A DNA stretch of 64,000 bases from Hydrogenophaga sp. (GTDB lineage Bacteria > Pseudomonadota > Gammaproteobacteria > Burkholderiales > Burkholderiaceae_C), in NCBI RefSeq assembly GCF_030158645.1, contig NZ_JAOASO010000159.1:1-64000 (forward strand), written 5' to 3'. How positions within the stretch are numbered: the first letter of the stretch is position 1; each line of letters begins with the position of its first letter. Below the pieces are notes generated by a model. The model worked only from the letters and a program-made list of their open reading frames with translations, searched no databases and had not been told where the DNA came from. Below are positions 20,978-32,414 of this stretch, piece after piece. Made by a program: the position numbers and the translations under genes.

Positions 20978-21124
20978 TCAGAGTGCCACCAGCGCGGAGA
21001 TCCCCAGCGTGCAGCCCACAACCGCGAGTGCTCCCACGTCTCGTGCTGCGTTGTGGTCGCGCCAAGAACCCCAGGCTCCCCAAAGGCATCCCGCGGCGAT
21101 GGTCGCCAGGACTGCTGCGATCAT
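20978..21124 (-). CDS. Small membrane protein (48 aa)
   Basis: MIAAVLATIAAGCLWGAWGSWRDHNAARDVGALAVVGCTLGISALVAL; start overlaps upstream stop (ATGA). Confidence 0.45.
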   Translation of the reverse strand: MIAAVLATIAAGCLWGAWGSWRDHNAARDVGALAVVGCTLGISALVAL

Positions 21125-21471
21125 GCGAGCCCCACTTTCCGGGACTCGGCGGGCACTCCCGGCCGCGGCCCCTTTGGCGGCAGACCCACCGCATGGCTGG
21201 CCGCCTTCCATGCGCGCTCGGTGGCCCGCCGCACCAGCGCGCCCAACTTGCGTTGGCGTTCGTTGATCACGGTCACCTCGCCATTGGGCAGGTGAATTTC
21301 CACGGTGCACTCTCTCGTGGTCGAGCCGTTGCGCGTTGCGTCGTCCACCCGCACGACCACGCGCGAAATGAGGTGGGTCATGCGTGCGAACGCCGCTTTC
21401 AGGCGCAGTGCCAGCTCGCGGCTTCGGGCTCGCGTCATGCCCGTGCTGGAAGGTCGGATTTCGATGTGCAT
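21121..21471 (-). CDS. Hypothetical protein, possibly HPF/sigma-54-modulation-like
   Basis: MHIEIRPSSTGMTRARSRELALRLKAAFARMTHLISRVVVRVDDATR..GSTTRECTVEIHL; weak resemblance. Confidence 0.45.
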   Translation of the reverse strand: MHIEIRPSSTGMTRARSRELALRLKAAFARMTHLISRVVVRVDDATRNGSTTRECTVEIHLPNGEVTVINERQRKLGALVRRATERAWKAASHAVGLPPKGPRPGVPAESRKVGLA

Positions 21472-21595
21472 CTGAATCTCCTTGGATGGGGTCGGCGGAA
21501 GCCGTGCTTGTGTCCCAAAGACACTTTAGGTCCTCGACGATTCGAGATAAATTCGCTTTTGACCATTCATTCATCGAATAAACCGCGTTGTTGCC

Positions 21596-22513
21596 ATGAA
21601 CTACAAGCACCTCCATTACTTCTGGACCGTCCTTCGCACGGGCAGCATCGCGCGCGCCAGTGCCGAGCTGCACTTGACACCGCAGACCCTCAGCGGGCAG
21701 ATCAAGCTGCTGGAAGACCGGATCGGAAAGCCTTTGCTGCGCCGGGTGGGACGGGGTGTGGAACCCACCGACACCGGCAGGATGGTGCAAAGATTCGCCG
21801 ACGAAATCTTCACGTTGGGCTCTGCCCTCACCGACGCCTTGAGAACCGACCAGCCGGCCGACGCCCACGGCAGTTTGCGGGTCGGCATCGTGGACTCGGT
21901 ACACAAGTCCATCGCCTGCCATGTGCTGGAGCCTGCGTTGACGCATCCCGTGGGGCGCCTGGTGTGCCAGGAGGGCAAGCTGACCGCGTTGCTGGCCGAA
22001 CTCGCCGTGCACCGGCTCGATCTCGTGATCTCGGATGTGCCCATGCCGCAAGGCCTGAGCGTCAAGGCTTACACCCACCTGCTGGGCTCGACGGATGTGA
22101 GTTTTTTTGCGGCGCCCGCCTTGCTGGGCCGCGAAGGGCTCACCGTGCGCAAGGCCCGCGCCCGTTTCCCGCATTGCCTGGAAGCCTTGCCCTTCCTGAT
22201 GCCCTCCGAGGGCACCGCCTTGCGCCCGCGACTGGACGCCTGGTTCAGAAACACGGGCCTGGCCCCGCGCGTGGTCGCCGAGTTCGACGACGGCGCCCTG
22301 ACCAAGGCCTTCGGACGGCAGGGCTGTGGCGTGTTTGCCGGACCGACCGTGCTGGCGCAGGAAATTGAAGCCCAGTACCAGGTGGCTGCGCTGGGAACAG
22401 CGACGAATCTCGTGGAAGAGTTTTACGCGATATCGATCGAACGCCGCATTTCCAACCCCGCCGTGGCCACCATCACGGCGGCAGCCCGCAGGGATCTTTT
22501 TCGCGTGGGATGA
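21596..22513 (+). CDS. nhaR: LysR-family regulator, NhaR-like
   Basis: MNYKHLHYFWTVLRTGSIARASAELHLTPQTLSGQIKLLEDRIG and C-term EEFYAISIERRISNPAV typical of NhaR. Confidence 0.85.
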   Translation: MNYKHLHYFWTVLRTGSIARASAELHLTPQTLSGQIKLLEDRIGKPLLRRVGRGVEPTDTGRMVQRFADEIFTLGSALTDALRTDQPADAHGSLRVGIVDSVHKSIACHVLEPALTHPVGRLVCQEGKLTALLAELAVHRLDLVISDVPMPQGLSVKAYTHLLGSTDVSFFAAPALLGREGLTVRKARARFPHCLEALPFLMPSEGTALRPRLDAWFRNTGLAPRVVAEFDDGALTKAFGRQGCGVFAGPTVLAQEIEAQYQVAALGTATNLVEEFYAISIERRISNPAVATITAAARRDLFRVG

Positions 22514-22544
22514 ACGTGATCGCGCCTCATGGCGCGACCCGGGT

Positions 22545-23513
22545 TCACTCCGTGATGTTGTTGGCCTTGATGAAGGCCGACCAGGTGGTCATCTGCTTTT
22601 CCACGAAGGGTTTGAACACTTCGGGGCCGCCGCCCACCACATCGATGCCTTGTTCGTCGAGCTTTTTGGCCACGTCCGGGCTTTTCAGTGCGGCGGCCAC
22701 AGCGGCGTGGATGCGGCTGGTGATGGCCGGTGGCAGCTTGGCCGGGCCGATCACGCCCCACCAGGCAGGTGCATCGAAACCGGGGAAGCCGCTTTCGGCG
22801 ATGGTCGGCACGTTGGGCATGTCCTTGGCGCGTTTGCTCGTGCTCACCGCCAACGGGGTCACGTTGCCCGAGTCGGCGTGCGGCTTGATCAGGAACAGCG
22901 ATCCCACCGCCAGCGGCACGTGCCCGCCAACCGCGTCGTTCATGAGCGGGCCGCCACCCTTGTAGGGCACGTGGGTCCAGTCAAAGCCGGCGTTCTTGGC
23001 CATCTGCGCAATCGCCAGATGCCCCAGGCTGCCGGTGCCGATGGTGCCGTAGCTGTTGCTTTTCTTGGCCTTGGCCTCGGTCACGAGCTGGGCAAAACTC
23101 TTGATGGGCGAACCTTTGGTGGCCGCCAGCACCATGGGTGCGGTGCCGATGAGCGTGATGTGCTCCAGGTCCTTCATGGTGTCAAACGCAATGCCGGGCT
23201 TGAGTGCCGGGTTCACCGCGTGGGTGTCGAACACCACGCCGATGGTGTAGCCATCGGGCGCGGCCTTGGCCACCGCCGCCGTGCCGATCACGCCCGACGC
23301 ACCACCGATGTTCTCCACGATCACCGACTGGTTCAGCTGCACCCGCAGCGCCTCACCCAGGATGCGCGCGACCTGGTCGACCGAGCCGCCCGGCGGAAAG
23401 ACCGCGATCACGCGGATCGGTTTGGCCGACGGCCATTCCTGCGCCACGGCCACCGAGGCCGAGGTTGCGACCACCGTGGACACGAGGGCGCCCACCACCA
23501 GTTTTTTCAGCAT
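22545..23513 (-). CDS. Bug-family (TctC-like) tripartite tricarboxylate transporter substrate-binding protein
   Basis: WPSAKPIRVIAVFPPGGSVDQVARILGEALR..QSVIVENIGGASGVIGT. Confidence 0.92.
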   Translation of the reverse strand: MLKKLVVGALVSTVVATSASVAVAQEWPSAKPIRVIAVFPPGGSVDQVARILGEALRVQLNQSVIVENIGGASGVIGTAAVAKAAPDGYTIGVVFDTHAVNPALKPGIAFDTMKDLEHITLIGTAPMVLAATKGSPIKSFAQLVTEAKAKKSNSYGTIGTGSLGHLAIAQMAKNAGFDWTHVPYKGGGPLMNDAVGGHVPLAVGSLFLIKPHADSGNVTPLAVSTSKRAKDMPNVPTIAESGFPGFDAPAWWGVIGPAKLPPAITSRIHAAVAAALKSPDVAKKLDEQGIDVVGGGPEVFKPFVEKQMTTWSAFIKANNITE

Positions 23514-23604
23514 GCTTGTGTCTCCATCGGGTTGTTGCTTGTCTCATGGTAAGCATGCACACCACGGCTTGATCAGATCGCTAACCCTAGTGTGTGCTCG
23601 ATGT

Positions 23605-24003
23605 TCAGACGCTCACGAGCAGCCGGCCGCGCAACTCGCGGATGCGCTTGTCGATGTAATAGCCACCGTATTCGGTGTAGCGCAGGAACGGGAATCCGCA
23701 GGCCTTGCAGGCCCACACCTCGCAGCGGTTGTACGGGTGGTGGGCGAGCGAAATGGGTGCCTCGGCCGACCAGGCATCCACGCCGGTCGGGCGGTGTTCT
23801 TCCAGCGTCGGCTCGTCGTCGCCCGGCAGCCAGAGTGCACCCAGCGGTTGCAGAGCAGCGCCGTCCTTTGATGCGGGGAACGACTCCCAACCCGGGCTGG
23901 CGTAGGGCCGGCACGTGGGGCAGGGGGCGGGTGCGGTGTGCGCCTGGGCGATCGCGGTCACCGTTGTGGGGCTCAGGCGTTCAAGGTCGGTTGGGGTGGA
24001 CAT
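23605..24003 (-). CDS. Hypothetical protein with putative zinc-ribbon-like CxxC motifs
   Basis: APCPTCRPY...CEVWACKACGFPFLRYTEYGGYYIDKRIREL. Confidence 0.6.
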   Translation of the reverse strand: MSTPTDLERLSPTTVTAIAQAHTAPAPCPTCRPYASPGWESFPASKDGAALQPLGALWLPGDDEPTLEEHRPTGVDAWSAEAPISLAHHPYNRCEVWACKACGFPFLRYTEYGGYYIDKRIRELRGRLLVSV

Positions 24004-24078
24004 GCGGTCGATGCTACTGGAGGAGCGGAACCGCGAGCCCCGGTCGCCGCTATGTTCGATACCGTACCATGTACATCC

Positions 24079-24558
24079 ATGACCACCTTTGCCGATTCCC
24101 TCAAAAAAGAGATCGCCCGCGTGGCGCGCAAGGAACTGCGCGACGAGCTGGGTGCCATGCGCAAGACCGCCCTGACCCAGCGCGCCGAGATCGCTGCCCT
24201 GAAAAAGCAGCTCAAGGCCCTGCAGAGCCAGGTGATCAAGCTGGGCAGGTCGCAGCTGGAATCAGGGCGGGTGGCCACGGCCGCAGCCAGTGCGCCGGGC
24301 ATGGCGCCTGCACGCGGCAAGCCGGGTCGCAAGGTGGTGTTCTCCGCAGAGCGGTTGAAAGCCCAGCGCGCCCGACTGGGCCTCACTCAGGAGCAGATGG
24401 CCAAGTTGCTGGGGGTGTCGTCCCTGTCGATCTGGAAATGGGAGTCGGGCGGCGCGACACCACGCGCTTCCCGTGTGCCCAAGATCCTGCAATTGCTCGC
24501 CCTGGGCAAACGTGAAGCGCTGGCCAGGGTCGAGCCCGAAGCTCCACCACCGACCTGA
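24079..24558 (+). CDS. Coiled-coil plus XRE-type helix-turn-helix protein
   Basis: N-terminal Lys/Leu-rich coiled coil; RLGLTQEQMAKLLGVSSLSIWKWESGGATPRASRVPKILQL. Confidence 0.75.
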   Translation: MTTFADSLKKEIARVARKELRDELGAMRKTALTQRAEIAALKKQLKALQSQVIKLGRSQLESGRVATAAASAPGMAPARGKPGRKVVFSAERLKAQRARLGLTQEQMAKLLGVSSLSIWKWESGGATPRASRVPKILQLLALGKREALARVEPEAPPPT

Positions 24559-24568
24559 TCAGCGAGCG

Positions 24569-26584
<2,016 letters not shown>

Positions 26585-26615
26585 TCACCCACATGCCGCG
26601 TGGGGCATGCGCTCT

Positions 26616-26708
26616 TCTTTCGCCGGTACTAACCGGATCAAGTTCACGGGTTCGGCGGGAAGGCCGTCTCAGCGCCCGACCTTCTCAGATCGGTGCACCC
26701 CGGAGCAA
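26616..26708 (-). ncRNA. TPP riboswitch (THI element)
   Basis: Minus strand GGGGTGCACCGATCTGAGAAGGTCGGGCGCTGAGA...GAACCCGTGAACTTGATCCGGTTAGTACCGGCGAAAG; upstream of thiC. Confidence 0.95.
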
Positions 26709-26977
26709 CCGTGAGTCTATGCGAACGCGTCGAGCGCGTTGTTCACCGGCGCCGGGTGCGCGATCGGCCCCGCGTGAGCGCACGCGCCAGCAGCGGCAGG
26801 CACCATCACCGAGCCGATCGGCAAGCCTGACGCGCGCCCGGGGCCATCGCCGCGGCGTGCTCCACGAAAGAAGCACCGCCCATACGATGTCGCATCGCTT
26901 CCGTGATCAGGCCTGTCGGCCGTCGACCACGGCTCCCACCTGCAACGACGTGCCACCGCGGTGGCCAGGAGACCCCC

Positions 26978-27976
26978 TTGAAGATTGCACTGAGCACCGC
27001 CTTCGTTTTCGCGCTGGCCGGCTGCGCCAACCTGGTTCCGACGTCAACCACCCCATCGATCCTGGTGGACCTCGACCCCGCCAGCGTTGAGCGAACCGTG
27101 ATCGTCGAGAGCATTGCCGCCAACAGCGCCGGCCTGCTCCATGTGGCCGACCGGGTGTCCGGCAACGTGATGCGCATCGATCCGAAGAACCCACGCCCGG
27201 TGGTCGTCGGCAGCCTGGCCGCGCGGTCGGTCAACGGTCAAACCACGAAACCCAATCCCTCGGGCATGGCGTTCAACGCGCAGGGTGATCTGCTGATCGT
27301 CGCCTCCGCCTTCGGCGAGATCGTGCGGCTGCGCGCGGCCGAGCTCGATCCGACCCGTCCCGGTGTGGCCCAGACCTTCGCCACCGGCGCGCCCGGCGCC
27401 AACGGCATCGACTTTGACCGCCAGGGCCGTCTTTACATCAGCGGCGGGGCCAGCGGCAACATCTTCCGGGTCGGTCCGAACGGTGGTGCGGTGGAGACCG
27501 TGGCGACGCTCGAGCGCTTCACGCGCACCCTGCCGGACGGACGGACCCAGCAACCCATCGTGGCCAATGGCCTGGCCTTCGACTCCTCGGGCGTGTTGCA
27601 CGTCGCCGACTCGGCGCGCGGCGCGATATGGCGCATCGCTTTGGATGTCGAGGGCCGAGCGCAGCGACCGGTGCTGTGGGTTCAGAACCCGGCGCTGGAG
27701 GGGGCCGATGGCTTGGCCTTCGACGCGCGAGGCCAGCTCTGGGTGGCGGTCAACGAACTCAACGCCCTGGTGCGCATCAGCCCCGCAGGCGGGTTGACCG
27801 AGGTGGCGCGCAATGGCGCCGCCGGTCCGCTTGAATTCCCCGCGGCGCTGGCGTTCGTGGGCGACAACGCCTACATCGCCAACTTCGACACGCCACGGCG
27901 CGTCAACCTGGACCCTGGCAGCACAACCACCGCGCGAGAAGGGATCGGCGCGTCAATCGCGCGCGTGACGCGCTGA
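26978..27976 (+). CDS. SMP-30/NHL-like beta-propeller lipoprotein
   Basis: TTG start with AGGAG SD; lipobox-like FALAGCAN; repeated GLAFDSSGVLHVADSARGAIWRI. Confidence 0.7.
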   Translation: MKIALSTAFVFALAGCANLVPTSTTPSILVDLDPASVERTVIVESIAANSAGLLHVADRVSGNVMRIDPKNPRPVVVGSLAARSVNGQTTKPNPSGMAFNAQGDLLIVASAFGEIVRLRAAELDPTRPGVAQTFATGAPGANGIDFDRQGRLYISGGASGNIFRVGPNGGAVETVATLERFTRTLPDGRTQQPIVANGLAFDSSGVLHVADSARGAIWRIALDVEGRAQRPVLWVQNPALEGADGLAFDARGQLWVAVNELNALVRISPAGGLTEVARNGAAGPLEFPAALAFVGDNAYIANFDTPRRVNLDPGSTTTAREGIGASIARVTR

Positions 27977-28022
27977 GCAGCTCGGCGTGAAGTTGCCCGT
28001 CAAGACAATTGCGCCGAACGGT

Positions 28023-29039
28023 TCATTTCTGGACAGGGGCTTCGACCCGCAGATGCCCCTGCTGTGATGCGAGCGTCCGGCCCAGCAGGCTGGTGGCGGC
28101 GTACATCGCTTCGATGGTGGGCGTCGGTGTGCCGGTGATGCGGCCGAGCTCGACCACCGAGCCGACCAGCGCTTCCAGTTCCAGTGCGCGGCCGTGCTCA
28201 ACGTCCTGCAGCATCGAGGTCTTGTGTGCACCCACGCCTTCGGCGCCGGCGATGCGTTGCTCCAGCGAGATCTTGAAGCGCACGCCCAGGGCCTCGGCCA
28301 CCGACTGGGCCTCGGTCATCATGCGGGAAGCGAGCGCCCGGGTGGGTGGAAAGCGGCAGATGTCTTCCAGCGTGGCATGGGTCAATGCGCTGATGGGGTT
28401 GAAGCTGAGGTTGCCCCACAACTTGACCCAGAGCTCGCTGCGGATGTCCTTGGACACCGGCGCCTTGAAGCCCGCGCGCATCATCACCTCGGACAGCCCG
28501 GCGATGCGTTCGCTGCGCGAGCCGTCGAGTTCGCCCAGGGTGAACCGGTTGCCCTCGATCAACCTCACCACACCCGGCTCCACCAGCTCCGCGGCCGGGT
28601 AAACCACACTGCCGATGATGCGTTCGGGCTCGATGGCCGCGGCCAACCGACCGCCCGGATCGACACTTTCCAGGCCCATCCCCTCGTGAGCGCCGGGCAA
28701 CTTGTGGAAGTACCACCACGGTATGCCGTTGATCATGGTGACGACCATGGTGTGAGGGCCGAACAGCTCGCGCAGGTCGGGCAGTAGATCACCGACCTGG
28801 TGGGCCTTCACGGTGAGCAGAACCACGTCTTGGGGCCCGGCCTCGGCCATGTGTTGCACCGCCTTGGCGGTGGGGGCGTGCTCCTCGCTGCCGTCTTCCA
28901 GGATCAGCTTGAAGCCGTTGGCGCGGATCGCCTCGAGGTTGCGATTGCGCGCGATGAAGGTCACGTCTTCGCCCGCTCGCGCCAGCTTGGCGCCCAGATA
29001 ACCGCCGATAGCACCGGCGCCGACCACGGCAAATTTCAT
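28023..29039 (-). CDS. 2-dehydropantoate 2-reductase family (ketopantoate reductase)
   Basis: MKFAVVGAGAIGGYLGAKLARAGEDVTFIARN. Confidence 0.92.
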   Translation of the reverse strand: MKFAVVGAGAIGGYLGAKLARAGEDVTFIARNRNLEAIRANGFKLILEDGSEEHAPTAKAVQHMAEAGPQDVVLLTVKAHQVGDLLPDLRELFGPHTMVVTMINGIPWWYFHKLPGAHEGMGLESVDPGGRLAAAIEPERIIGSVVYPAAELVEPGVVRLIEGNRFTLGELDGSRSERIAGLSEVMMRAGFKAPVSKDIRSELWVKLWGNLSFNPISALTHATLEDICRFPPTRALASRMMTEAQSVAEALGVRFKISLEQRIAGAEGVGAHKTSMLQDVEHGRALELEALVGSVVELGRITGTPTPTIEAMYAATSLLGRTLASQQGHLRVEAPVQK

Positions 29040-29075
29040 CCAGCAACTCCCCTATTCAAGTCTGTGCAATCGAAC

Positions 29076-30590
29076 TCAGGCGGCTTCAGCCCTGGCCTCG
29101 CTGGCGCGCGCCAGATTTTTGGCAGCGCCCCACAAAGGCCAGACCAGCAAAGCGATGGCCACGAAGGTCAGCGAACCCACCAGCGGGTTGGACCAGAAGA
29201 TCGCCATGCTCCCCTGGCTGAGCAACATCGATTGGCGGAAACTGGTCTCGGCCATGTCGCCCAGCACGAGTGCCAGGACCAAGGGCGCGAGGGGATATCT
29301 TAGTTTCTTGAACAGGTAACCCATCACGCCGAAAACCATCATCATCACCACGTCGAACATCGAATTGTTGACGGTGTAGGCGCCGATCGCACAGATCACG
29401 ATGATCACCGGGGCGATCACCGAGAAGGGAACGCGCAAGATGGCGGCCCACCAGGGCACGGTCGTGAGCACGACGATCAGGCCGACGATGTTGCCCAGGT
29501 ACATGCTGGCGATCAGTCCCCACACAAAATCTTTCTGCTCGACGAAGAGCATCGGTCCGGGCTGCAGTCCCCAGATCAGCAGACCGCCCAACAGCACGGC
29601 AGCGGTGGGCGAGCCCGGAATGCCCAGCGTGAGCATCGGCAGCAGCGCCGCCGTGCCGGCGGCATGCGCGGCGGTTTCCGGCGCGATCACGCCCTCGATG
29701 TTGCCCTTGCCAAAGCTTTCCGGGTCTTTGGAGAGGCGGCGCGCCATGCCGTAACTCATGAACGAAGCCGGCGTGGCGCCACCGGGCGTGATGCCCATCC
29801 AGCAGCCGATGGCGGTCGAGCGCAGGAAGGTTTTCCAGTGTTTGAAGATCTCGCCCCAGGTCTCCCACACCACCTTCGGACTGATCTTCGCCGTCTTGCC
29901 CTTGAACGACAAACCTTCTTCCATGGTCAGCAGGATTTCACCGATGCCGAACAGGCCGATCACCGCGATCAGGAAGTTGAAGCCCTTGAGCAGCTCGGGC
30001 ATGTCGTAGGTCATGCGCAGCTGGCCCGTGACCATGTCCATGCCCACCGCTGCCAACGCGAAGCCCAGCATCATCGACACGATCGTCTTGGCGGGAGGCT
30101 CCTTGCTCATGCCGATGAAACTGCAGAAGGTGAGCAGTTGCACCGCAAAGAACTCGGCAGGCCCGAACTTCAAGGCGAATTTGGCCAGCAGCGGCGCGAG
30201 GAACGTGATCAACGCGACGGCAAAGATCGCGCCGACGAAAGAGCTCGTGAAGGCCGCCGTCAGCGCCTGCGCAGCGCGTTGCTTCTGGGCCATCGGGAAA
30301 CCGTCGAAGGTGGTCGCCACCGACCAGGGCTCACCCGGGATGTTGAACAGGATCGATGTGATGGCCCCGCCAAACAGCGCACCCCAATAAATGCAGCTGA
30401 GCATGATGATCGCCGAGGTCGGGTTCATGCTGAAGGTCAGCGGCAGCAGGATCGCGATGCCGTTCGCACCGCCCAGTCCGGGGAGCACACCGATCAGGAT
30501 GCCCAGGGTGATGCCGATCAGCATGTAGCCCAGGTTGGGCAAGGTCAACGCGACCGAAAAGCCGCTGGCGAGATTGGAGAGTTCTTCCAT
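29076..30590 (-). CDS. tctA: TctA-family large transmembrane subunit of tripartite tricarboxylate transporter
   Basis: GVLPGLGGANGIAILLPLTFSM..GGAITSILFNIPGEPWSVATTFDG..TPGGATPASFMSYGMARR. Confidence 0.95.
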   Translation of the reverse strand: MEELSNLASGFSVALTLPNLGYMLIGITLGILIGVLPGLGGANGIAILLPLTFSMNPTSAIIMLSCIYWGALFGGAITSILFNIPGEPWSVATTFDGFPMAQKQRAAQALTAAFTSSFVGAIFAVALITFLAPLLAKFALKFGPAEFFAVQLLTFCSFIGMSKEPPAKTIVSMMLGFALAAVGMDMVTGQLRMTYDMPELLKGFNFLIAVIGLFGIGEILLTMEEGLSFKGKTAKISPKVVWETWGEIFKHWKTFLRSTAIGCWMGITPGGATPASFMSYGMARRLSKDPESFGKGNIEGVIAPETAAHAAGTAALLPMLTLGIPGSPTAAVLLGGLLIWGLQPGPMLFVEQKDFVWGLIASMYLGNIVGLIVVLTTVPWWAAILRVPFSVIAPVIIVICAIGAYTVNNSMFDVVMMMVFGVMGYLFKKLRYPLAPLVLALVLGDMAETSFRQSMLLSQGSMAIFWSNPLVGSLTFVAIALLVWPLWGAAKNLARASEARAEAA

Positions 30591-30602
30591 GTTGATGCTG
30601 CC

Positions 30603-31133
30603 TCACAAACCAAGCAAAGTTTCGATGGGGCCCTTGGGCAGCATCACAAGGAACCAGCGCTCGAAAACCACGTAGAAGAAGAGCGGAACGCCGATGGCCA
30701 CCGGCAAGGTGATGGCGTAGCGGTAGCGGCCATGACGCAGCATGAAATAACCGATCAGCACCGCCGAGGAAAAGTAGATGCCGATGCCGAAGATCAGCAC
30801 CACGTACAGCACCATCGGAACGAACACGGCCATCACCAGGCGCAGTTGCTCGTGTTCGGCAAAGACCTCGGTGTCCCGGCTCCAGCGGCGCAACTGGCTC
30901 ACCAGGATCCAGCCGCTCGCCATGGCCAGCATGAGGCCGATGTAGAAAGGGAAGTACCCCGACTTGGGGCCGTCATCGCCCCAGTCGGTGCCGACCCGCC
31001 GGCTGTCGATGATGACCAGCAGCGACACCGCCAGCATGAACGCCGCCATCAACAACTCGGGCCAGCGCATGCCCAGACTGCCTGGGGACCCGTCTGCGCC
31101 TGATGCGCTGGACTCGCTCGGTTCGACACTCAT
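30603..31133 (-). CDS. tctB: TctB-family small transmembrane subunit
   Basis: Membrane protein between TctA and TctC; GPKSGYFPFYIGLMLA; start trimmed to MSVEPSES. Confidence 0.88.
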   Translation of the reverse strand: MSVEPSESSASGADGSPGSLGMRWPELLMAAFMLAVSLLVIIDSRRVGTDWGDDGPKSGYFPFYIGLMLAMASGWILVSQLRRWSRDTEVFAEHEQLRLVMAVFVPMVLYVVLIFGIGIYFSSAVLIGYFMLRHGRYRYAITLPVAIGVPLFFYVVFERWFLVMLPKGPIETLLGL

Positions 31134-31257
31134 GATCCGTCTCCCGCGCACGGCACGAGGCGGCGCACTGTTCTTCAAACACGTGGAATCGTCTGCTGTC
31201 GACGACAAGAACGCAGACGCCGGTCCGGCGCCTGCGGTGGACATCCGTCCGATGGGA

Positions 31258-32277
31258 TCACTGGGCTAGGAAGCCGGCGTCCTTCATCAACACGCGGTGC
31301 ATCTGCTCGTTTTTGCCGAGCCAGTCCACGAACTCGGCGCCACTCAATGCGGTGGTGTTGAAGGCGCCCTTGTCCATGAAGTCTTTCCACTCGGGCAACG
31401 CCCGCACCTTCTTGAACAGCTCGTTGTAGAAGGCGACCTGGTCGGGTGTGGCGCCCGGCGGCATGAAGATGCCGCGCAGCATGACGTAGTCAACCGGCAG
31501 GCCAGCGCTGGCGCACGTGGGCACGTCGGCCCAGGCCTGGGTGGTGGTCAGTTTGGTTCTGTAAGGCATGGGCGCCTTGTCGAACACGCACAGGGCGCGC
31601 AGCTTGCCCGCGCGCCAGTGCGACTCCGCCTCAATCGGGTTGTTGACCGTCGAGTTGATGTGGTTGCCCACCAGCTGCACGGCCACGTCACCACCCCCCT
31701 TGAACGGGATGTAGGTGATCTTTTTGCCAGCGGCTTTTTCGATCATCGCGGTGATGATCTGGTCTTCCTGCTTGGAGCCGGTGCCGCCCATCTTCATGCT
31801 GTTGGGCGGTGCTGCCTTGACGGCATCAAAGTAATCCTTGGCCGTCTTGTGTGGCGAGTCCGCGTTGACCCAGAGCACGAACTGGTCCAGCGCCAGCATC
31901 TGCACCGGTGTCAGGTCGCGCCAGTTGAACGGCACGCCGGTGGCCAGCGGCGTGGTGAACAGGTTGGACAAGGTGATGACGATCTTGTGCGGGTTGCCCT
32001 TGTCGCCTTTCACGTCGAGAAAGCCCTCGGCACCGGCGCCGCCCGACTTGTTGACGACGATGATCGGTTGCTTCATCAGGTTGTTTTTGGCCACCACGCC
32101 CTGGATGAAGCGCGCCATCTGGTCGGCGCCACCGCCCGTGCCGGCAGGCACCACAAATTCGACCGGTTTGGTCGGCTCCCACGCGGCCGAGGCCGGTGCT
32201 GCGGTGGCCAGGCCAGCCAGCGAGGCTGCCAGGAAAGCCCAGGGGTGCAATCTGACGCGAGACGGGATGGTGTTCAT
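31258..32277 (-). CDS. Bug-family (TctC-like) substrate-binding protein
   Basis: WEPTKPVEFVVPAGTGGGADQMARFIQGVVAKNNL; signal peptide; start trimmed. Confidence 0.9.
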   Translation of the reverse strand: MNTIPSRVRLHPWAFLAASLAGLATAAPASAAWEPTKPVEFVVPAGTGGGADQMARFIQGVVAKNNLMKQPIIVVNKSGGAGAEGFLDVKGDKGNPHKIVITLSNLFTTPLATGVPFNWRDLTPVQMLALDQFVLWVNADSPHKTAKDYFDAVKAAPPNSMKMGGTGSKQEDQIITAMIEKAAGKKITYIPFKGGGDVAVQLVGNHINSTVNNPIEAESHWRAGKLRALCVFDKAPMPYRTKLTTTQAWADVPTCASAGLPVDYVMLRGIFMPPGATPDQVAFYNELFKKVRALPEWKDFMDKGAFNTTALSGAEFVDWLGKNEQMHRVLMKDAGFLAQ

Positions 32278-32414
32278 GGAGGCTCCTCGGTGTGGTGGGC
32301 TGGGCGGCACTTGCTTGGCCAGCACCTTGGAGTCTCAAAAATCCGCAGACTTTAGTAAATTGATATTTGCTGTACCTATGATTAAGTAAAAGCTTAATCA
32401 GTGCACGGCCGACC

